DNA of 64,000 nucleotides from WHSW01 sp963767475 (GTDB lineage: Bacteria > Actinomycetota > Thermoleophilia > Solirubrobacterales > 70-9). This document shows, piece by piece, positions 59,930-64,000 of the stretch; position 1 is the first letter of the stretch; every line of letters begins with the position of its first letter. Below the pieces are notes generated by a model that worked only from the letters and a program-made list of their open reading frames with translations, did no database searches and was not told the DNA's origin. The stretch spans positions 1,364,001-1,428,000 of the forward strand of contig CAVYEI010000002.1 of NCBI GenBank assembly GCA_963767475.1, in the 5' to 3' direction. Position numbers and translations under genes: made by a program.

Positions 59930-61392
59930 CCGAGACCAAGGAAGCGACGAAGGCGTTCTCCGAGCTCGGGCTCAAGCCCGAGATCCTGACGGCGCTCGAA
60001 GAGCTCGGCTACACCGAGCCGACCGCCGTCCAGGAGCAGGTGATCCCCGAGCTGCTCTCCGGGCACGACGTGATCGGCCAGGCCCAGACCGGCACCGGCA
60101 AGACCGCCGCCTTCGGCCTGCCGCTGCTGCAGTACCTCGACCCGGACTCGGAGGAGACGCAGGCGATCGTGATGACGCCGACCCGCGAGCTCTGCATCCA
60201 GGTGACCCAGGCTCTGCGCGCCTACGCCGAGCACCTCGACGTCGAGATCGTCGCCGTCTTCGGCGGCGCCCCGATCGCCACCCAGCAGTCGCGGCTCCGC
60301 CACGGCGCTCAGGTCGTCGTCGCCACCGTCGGGCGGATGATGGATCTGATCTCGCGCCGCTCGCTGGTGCTCACCTCGGCCCGCTACGTCGTCCTCGACG
60401 AGGCCGACGAGATGCTCGACCTGGGGTTCATCGAGGACGTCGAGAAGATCCTTCGCATGTGCCCGTCCGGGCGCCAGACAGGCCTCTTCTCGGCGACGAT
60501 GCCGGCCCCGATCGCGCGCCTGGCCGAGGCCCACATGTACGACCCGGTGACGATCAAGGTGACGCCGAAGCAGCTCACCGTCGACGCGATCGAGCAGGCC
60601 TACGTCTCGGTCGAGCCGAAGGAGAAGACCGACCGGCTGGTCGAGGTGCTGAAGGCCGAGGAGCCCGAGCAGGCGATCATCTTCTGCCGCACGAAGATCG
60701 GCGCCGCGAAGCTCGACAAGCAGCTCGCCGACCGCGGCCTGCGGGTGAAGGCGCTGCACGGCGACATGAGCCAGGGCCAGCGCGACGGCGTGATGATCCA
60801 GTTCAAGGAGCGGGGGATGCCGCTGCTGGTCGCCACCGACGTCGCCGCCCGCGGGCTCGACATCGAGCACGTCACCCACGTGATCAACTACGACCTGCCC
60901 AACAACACAGAGATCTACGTGCACCGGATCGGGCGCACCGGGCGGGTCGGGCGCACCGGGCGCGCGATCACCTTCGTCACCCACAAGCAGGCCGACGAGA
61001 TTCCGCGGATCGAGCGCGAGGCGAAGACCAAGATCGGCGAGTGGGAGCCGCCCGAGGAGCGGATCGAGCACGCGCCGCGGCCGCGGCGGCGCGACCACGA
61101 CCGCGAGCCCCCCGCCAAGCCCGACCGCGAGACCGCGAAGCCGGCGGCCGGCAACGGCCACGTGAAGCTGTTCGTCAACCGCGGCGAGCGCAGCGGGATC
61201 ACCGAGGACAACCTGCGCTGGGCGCTGACCGAGGGCGCCGTGATCCCCGAGGGCGAGATCGGCGCGATCAGGGTGTTGGAGCGGTTCTCCTTCGTCGAAC
61301 TCCCCGATGAGCACGCGAAGATGGCGCTCGAGCGCCTCGACGGGACGAAGCTCGAGGGCAAGCAGATCCGGGTCGAGTACGCCAAGGACTGA
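59926..61392 (+). CDS. DEAD-box ATP-dependent RNA helicase
   Basis: A 488-aa helicase with all core motifs: Q motif 'FSELGLKPEILTALEELGYT', then 'PTAVQ'; Walker A 'AQTGTGKT' (53-60); 'PTREL'; 'DEADEMLDLGF'; 'SATMP'; 'ATDVAARGLDIEHVTHVINY'; 'HRIGRTGRVGRTG'. A basic Pro/Arg-rich linker (~380-405) precedes a DbpA-type RNA-binding domain ('VKLFVNRGERSGITEDNLRW', 'GAIRVLERFSFVELP'). That C-terminal domain suggests rRNA or ribosome-assembly work, as in DbpA/CsdA (inference). ATG 59926 overlaps the preceding stop. Confidence 0.95.
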   Translation: MTETKEATKAFSELGLKPEILTALEELGYTEPTAVQEQVIPELLSGHDVIGQAQTGTGKTAAFGLPLLQYLDPDSEETQAIVMTPTRELCIQVTQALRAYAEHLDVEIVAVFGGAPIATQQSRLRHGAQVVVATVGRMMDLISRRSLVLTSARYVVLDEADEMLDLGFIEDVEKILRMCPSGRQTGLFSATMPAPIARLAEAHMYDPVTIKVTPKQLTVDAIEQAYVSVEPKEKTDRLVEVLKAEEPEQAIIFCRTKIGAAKLDKQLADRGLRVKALHGDMSQGQRDGVMIQFKERGMPLLVATDVAARGLDIEHVTHVINYDLPNNTEIYVHRIGRTGRVGRTGRAITFVTHKQADEIPRIEREAKTKIGEWEPPEERIEHAPRPRRRDHDREPPAKPDRETAKPAAGNGHVKLFVNRGERSGITEDNLRWALTEGAVIPEGEIGAIRVLERFSFVELPDEHAKMALERLDGTKLEGKQIRVEYAKD

Positions 61393-61429
61393 GAGGCGAT
61401 CGCCGGCGCCGGGCGGCGTCATCGGTCGC

Positions 61430-61467
61430 TCGCGTGCGAAGCACGCCACGCTCCCTGCTTCCTTGCC
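61430..61467. repeat. hairpin plus conserved tail, second dispersed element (copy B)
   Basis: In the 99-bp gap between the helicase and the YbhN-type gene. GCGTGC-GAA-GCACGC (61432-61446) is followed shortly by GCTCCCTGCTTCCTTGCC, matching the tail of copy A at 51189-51206 (16 of 18 bases). GTCGC precedes the hairpin in both. The stems differ in sequence and length, so only the structure and tail are conserved. Confidence 0.5.
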
Positions 61468-61491
61468 CGGCTTGGCGCTCCTCTCAGCGAG

Positions 61492-62475
61492 CTAGGTCTC
61501 GGGCTCCGGGTCGCCGCGGGCGGCGCGGCCCTCGCGGATCAGGCGGCGCAGGTCCCAGGCGCGGAAGACGACGCCGAGGGTGACGAAGGCGATCGCCACC
61601 GACCACACGGTCACCGCGAGCTGCTGGCCGACCGAGTAGGCGAGCACGGCGGCGTAGGTCGGTCCCTCGAGGGCGACGACGAGCAGCGCCTGCTGGGCGC
61701 CCGCGCCGCCGGGGGTAAACGGGAGCGCGCCGGTGATCGCCTGCACGCACATCACCAGCAGCACGTTGTCGAACGAGCCGCCGATGTGGAAGGCATCGAG
61801 GAAGAGCCAGAAGGAGGCGAAGCGAAGCAGCCATCCCGCCGCCTGCCAGGCGAACACCTGGCGCAGGTAGCGGCGCGGCTCGCGGAAGATCGCGACGCCC
61901 TGCTTCAGGTTCTGCCAGAAGGACTCGACCTTGCGCGAAAGCACGGCGGTGAGGACGACGAGGCCGATCGCGAGCACGGTGATCGCCAGCAGCAGGAGCT
62001 GGGGATTGGCTGCCCAGAAGGAGATGTCGAAGGCCGGCAGCTCGGGCAGCCGCGGCGCCGCGGGCAGCAGTCCCTGGGTGATCGCGTAGAGCAGGACGAC
62101 GATCCCGATCCCGGTATCGAAGGGGGCGAGGACCGCGAACGAGGAGATGATCGCCGGGTAGGCGGCGCCGCGGACGCTGCGCTTGGCGAGCACGATCTTG
62201 ATCGCGTCGCCGCCACGCGCCGGGAGGATCCCGTTCATCCCGGCGCCGACGAGAAACGCCCCGACGACGCCGCGCTCGGAGACGGCGCCGCCCGGGTAGG
62301 CGGCCCGCAGCGCGTTCGACCAGGCGTGGGCGCGGCAGAGCTGCAGCGCCAGCGAGAGCAGCAGGGCCGCACCCAGGTAGGGGAGATCGATGCGGGCGAA
62401 GTTCTCGGCGAAGCTGGAGATCGCGCTCCAGACGCGATCGATCTGGCCGCCGAGGTCGATGCTTCCGCGCGGCAT
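61492..62475 (-). CDS. lysylphosphatidylglycerol synthase TM-region (YbhN/UPF0104) family membrane protein
   Basis: A 327-aa protein with about eight hydrophobic helices. It has 'RAHAWSNALRAAYPGG', 'GAFLVGAGMNGILPARGGDA' followed by 'IKIVLAKR', and 'GALPFTPGGAGAQQALLV', the three best-known motifs of the family (N-x-x-L-P-A-R-G-G and P-x-P-G-G-x-G-x-x). Lone copies without the synthetase domain occur widely and are thought to move or modify lipids; the function here is not known. ATG 62475 lies 17 bp from the divergent membrane protein gene, so they share a promoter region. Confidence 0.88.
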   Translation of the reverse strand: MPRGSIDLGGQIDRVWSAISSFAENFARIDLPYLGAALLLSLALQLCRAHAWSNALRAAYPGGAVSERGVVGAFLVGAGMNGILPARGGDAIKIVLAKRSVRGAAYPAIISSFAVLAPFDTGIGIVVLLYAITQGLLPAAPRLPELPAFDISFWAANPQLLLLAITVLAIGLVVLTAVLSRKVESFWQNLKQGVAIFREPRRYLRQVFAWQAAGWLLRFASFWLFLDAFHIGGSFDNVLLVMCVQAITGALPFTPGGAGAQQALLVVALEGPTYAAVLAYSVGQQLAVTVWSVAIAFVTLGVVFRAWDLRRLIREGRAARGDPEPET

Positions 62476-62492
62476 CGTGCAAGCTAAGCGGC

Positions 62493-64000
62493 TTGCCCGC
62501 TTCCACGCCCCGCTGGACGGTCCTCGCTCCGACGCTGCTGGCGGCGGCGCTGGCCGCCGCCTACCTGATCTGGGCGCCGTCGAGCCAGGATCTCGCCGCG
62601 GCTACCTTCCGCGCCGACGTCTTCGCCGACCACGGTTTCGCGATCTGGAACAACGCCTGGTACGAGGGCCATTACCTGCTCTCCTACAGCGTCCTCTATC
62701 CGCCGCTGGGCGCCGCGCTCGGCCCGCGTCTGACCGGTGCGCTGGCGGTGGTCGCGGCGGCGGCGCTGTTCGCGCTGCTGGCGCGGCGGCGATTCGGCGA
62801 GCCGGCGCTGGTGCCGTCGCTGTGGTTCGCCGCCGCGATCGGTGTCTGGCTGCTCACCGGCCGGATCCCGTTCCTGCTCGCGGTGCCGTTCGGCCTCGGT
62901 GCCCTGCTCGCCGCCGACAGCAGGCGCCTGATGGCCGCCGCGCTGCTGGCGGCGCTGACAAGCCTCGCGAGCCCGGTTGCGGGGCTGTTCGTCGCCCTCG
63001 CCGCGGCGGCGCTCGCGCTCGCGGGGGAGACTCGCCGCGGGCTCGCGCTCGCGCTTGGCGCCGCGGTCCCGATCGCGGTGCTCAACCTGGCCTTCCCGAC
63101 CGGCGGCTTCGAGCCCTTCGTGTTCTCCGCCTTCGTCGCGATCCCGATCGTGACCGTCCTCGTGCTCTGGCTGGTCCCGACCGAGTATCGGGCGCTGCGG
63201 ATCGGTGCCGTCCTCTACGCCGCGCTGGCGCTGGCGCTGTTCGTGATCGACAATCCGCTGGGCGGCAACGTAACCCGCCTCGGGGCCCTGTTTGCCGGCC
63301 CTGTGCTGGCGCTGGTGCTGTGGCCGCGCGGGCGCTGGGTCGTGATCGCGGTCTCGATCCCGCTGCTCTACTGGCAGCTAATCGCCCCGGTGCGCGACGT
63401 GCGCAAGGCGTCCGGGGACCCGTCCACGGAGGCGGCCTTCTACGAGCCCCTGATCACCGAGCTCGACCGGCTCGCCGCCTCCCGCGAGAGCTTCCGGGTC
63501 GAGATCCCGCCGACGAAGAACCGCTGGGAGGCGGCATACGTCGCCCGCGAGCACCCGATCGCGCGCGGTTGGCTGCGCCAGCTCGAGTCCGACGACTTCG
63601 ACCTGTTCACCGACGGCGCTCTGACCGCCGACGCATATCTCGGCTGGCTGCGCGAGCACGCGGTCGGCTACGTCGCCGTGCCCGATGCCCGACGCGACTA
63701 CCTCGCCGAGGACGAGGTGGCGCTGATCGACTCCGGGCTCGACTACCTGGACGAGATCTGGAGCGACGACGCATGGACCCTGTACCGGGTCGACGATCCG
63801 CTCGCGATCGGGGCACGGACACCCGAGCCCGACGGGTTCACGCTCACCGCCACCGACCGGGGGGCCTACGAGCCGGCGATCAACTTCAACCGCTACTGGC
63901 GCGTCACCGAGGGCGATGCCTGCATCAGCGACGAAGACGGCCGCACGGTGGTGCGGGTCGCCGAGCCGGGGACGATCCGGGTCGGCGTCGGCCTCAGTGG
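62493..64000 (+). CDS. large polytopic membrane protein, truncated at the right edge
   Basis: An open frame from TTG 62493 to the window end (more than 500 codons, no stop). It starts 'LPASTPRWTVLAPTLLAAAL', with an early extracellular loop 'GFAIWNNAWYEGHYLLSYSV' and then 'LYPPLGAALG'. The W-x-N-x-x-Y-x-G...Y-P-P-L pattern resembles GT-C or 'PTPS-related' membrane proteins. About eight to ten helices end near residue 310; then a ~190-residue outer domain follows ('ELDRLAASRESFRVEIPPTK', 'GWLREHAVGYVAVPDARRDY'). A polyprenyl-sugar transferase role is possible but unproven. The start is uncertain, as no ATG/GTG is in frame nearby. Confidence 0.75.
   Translation, partial: MPASTPRWTVLAPTLLAAALAAAYLIWAPSSQDLAAATFRADVFADHGFAIWNNAWYEGHYLLSYSVLYPPLGAALGPRLTGALAVVAAAALFALLARRRFGEPALVPSLWFAAAIGVWLLTGRIPFLLAVPFGLGALLAADSRRLMAAALLAALTSLASPVAGLFVALAAAALALAGETRRGLALALGAAVPIAVLNLAFPTGGFEPFVFSAFVAIPIVTVLVLWLVPTEYRALRIGAVLYAALALALFVIDNPLGGNVTRLGALFAGPVLALVLWPRGRWVVIAVSIPLLYWQLIAPVRDVRKASGDPSTEAAFYEPLITELDRLAASRESFRVEIPPTKNRWEAAYVAREHPIARGWLRQLESDDFDLFTDGALTADAYLGWLREHAVGYVAVPDARRDYLAEDEVALIDSGLDYLDEIWSDDAWTLYRVDDPLAIGARTPEPDGFTLTATDRGAYEPAINFNRYWRVTEGDACISDEDGRTVVRVAEPGTIRVGVGLS

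Noticed and set aside
59842..61449. 535-codon open frame opposite the DEAD-box helicase
   Set aside because: Same shadow effect; the helicase on the other strand has every motif.
1..64000. CRISPR arrays, IS elements, integrase sites, rRNA or tRNA genes
   Set aside because: I looked for regular spaced repeats, transposase-like proteins, terminal inverted repeats and conserved RNA blocks on both strands and found none I could support.

Overview
The window looks like chromosomal DNA of a high-G+C actinobacterium, most likely a member of Thermoleophilia (Solirubrobacterales relatives). The reasons are: extreme GC skew at third codon positions; many GTG/TTG starts; TANNNT -10 boxes 6-10 nt before start codons (leaderless genes); an actinobacterial E2-E1 fused 2-oxoglutarate dehydrogenase; a c-di-AMP (ydaO) riboswitch before an NlpC/P60-type hydrolase; and many small secreted proteins of the type common in that class. 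I assigned the taxon from these features only; no search was run. No rRNA, tRNA, CRISPR array, prophage or transposase was seen.

Layout. 1-8.45 kb: a catabolic group (acyl-CoA synthetase fragment, acyl-CoA dehydrogenase, Rieske oxygenase, SDR, Tat-exported amidohydrolase) with a TetR regulator. The same 18-bp palindrome lies at the ACAD/Rieske and amidohydrolase/TetR divergent promoters. 8.4-18.4 kb: two polyamine-type ABC importer operons facing each other; the first carries its own TetR and an amine oxidase. 18.5-24.9 kb: AzlCD exporter, riboswitch-controlled wall hydrolase, small redox protein, secreted repeat protein, penicillin-acylase-type hydrolase, SDR. 24.9-29.9 kb: Ser/Thr kinase with an FHA-HTH regulator, then an RTX-repeat protein and a sulfatase. 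29.95-39.2 kb: aconitase (with a one-base frameshift), a terminator-bounded structured RNA, small proteins, an AbiEi/DUF559-like protein and the 1479-aa oxoglutarate dehydrogenase. 39.3-45.8 kb: fatty acyl-CoA reductase plus alkyl-DHAP-synthase-like enzyme (a probable ether-lipid pair), a secreted beta-helix protein and a UbiA prenyltransferase. 45.8-47.8 kb: three tandem paralogues of an unrecognised coiled-coil family. 47.8-51.6 kb: two acyl-CoA dehydrogenases, an alpha/beta hydrolase and two hypotheticals. 51.7-55.8 kb: a second kinase / pseudokinase / FHA-HTH cassette. 55.8-64 kb: citrate synthase, PfkB kinase, a secreted coiled coil, quinone oxidoreductase, DEAD-box helicase, a YbhN-type membrane protein and a truncated membrane protein at the right edge.

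The most unusual signals are: (i) a ~50-bp dispersed element present four times, always inside a gene, always in the same reading frame, encoding PAAPGGEAEEAGGT or a close variant; (ii) a duplicated Ser/Thr kinase plus FHA-HTH signalling cassette, one copy with a pseudokinase sharing the extracellular sensor region; (iii) the triplicated coiled-coil family; (iv) a 6S-like structured RNA; (v) a shared operator family, YACAAR flanked by inverted ATTGnn/nnCAAT arms.
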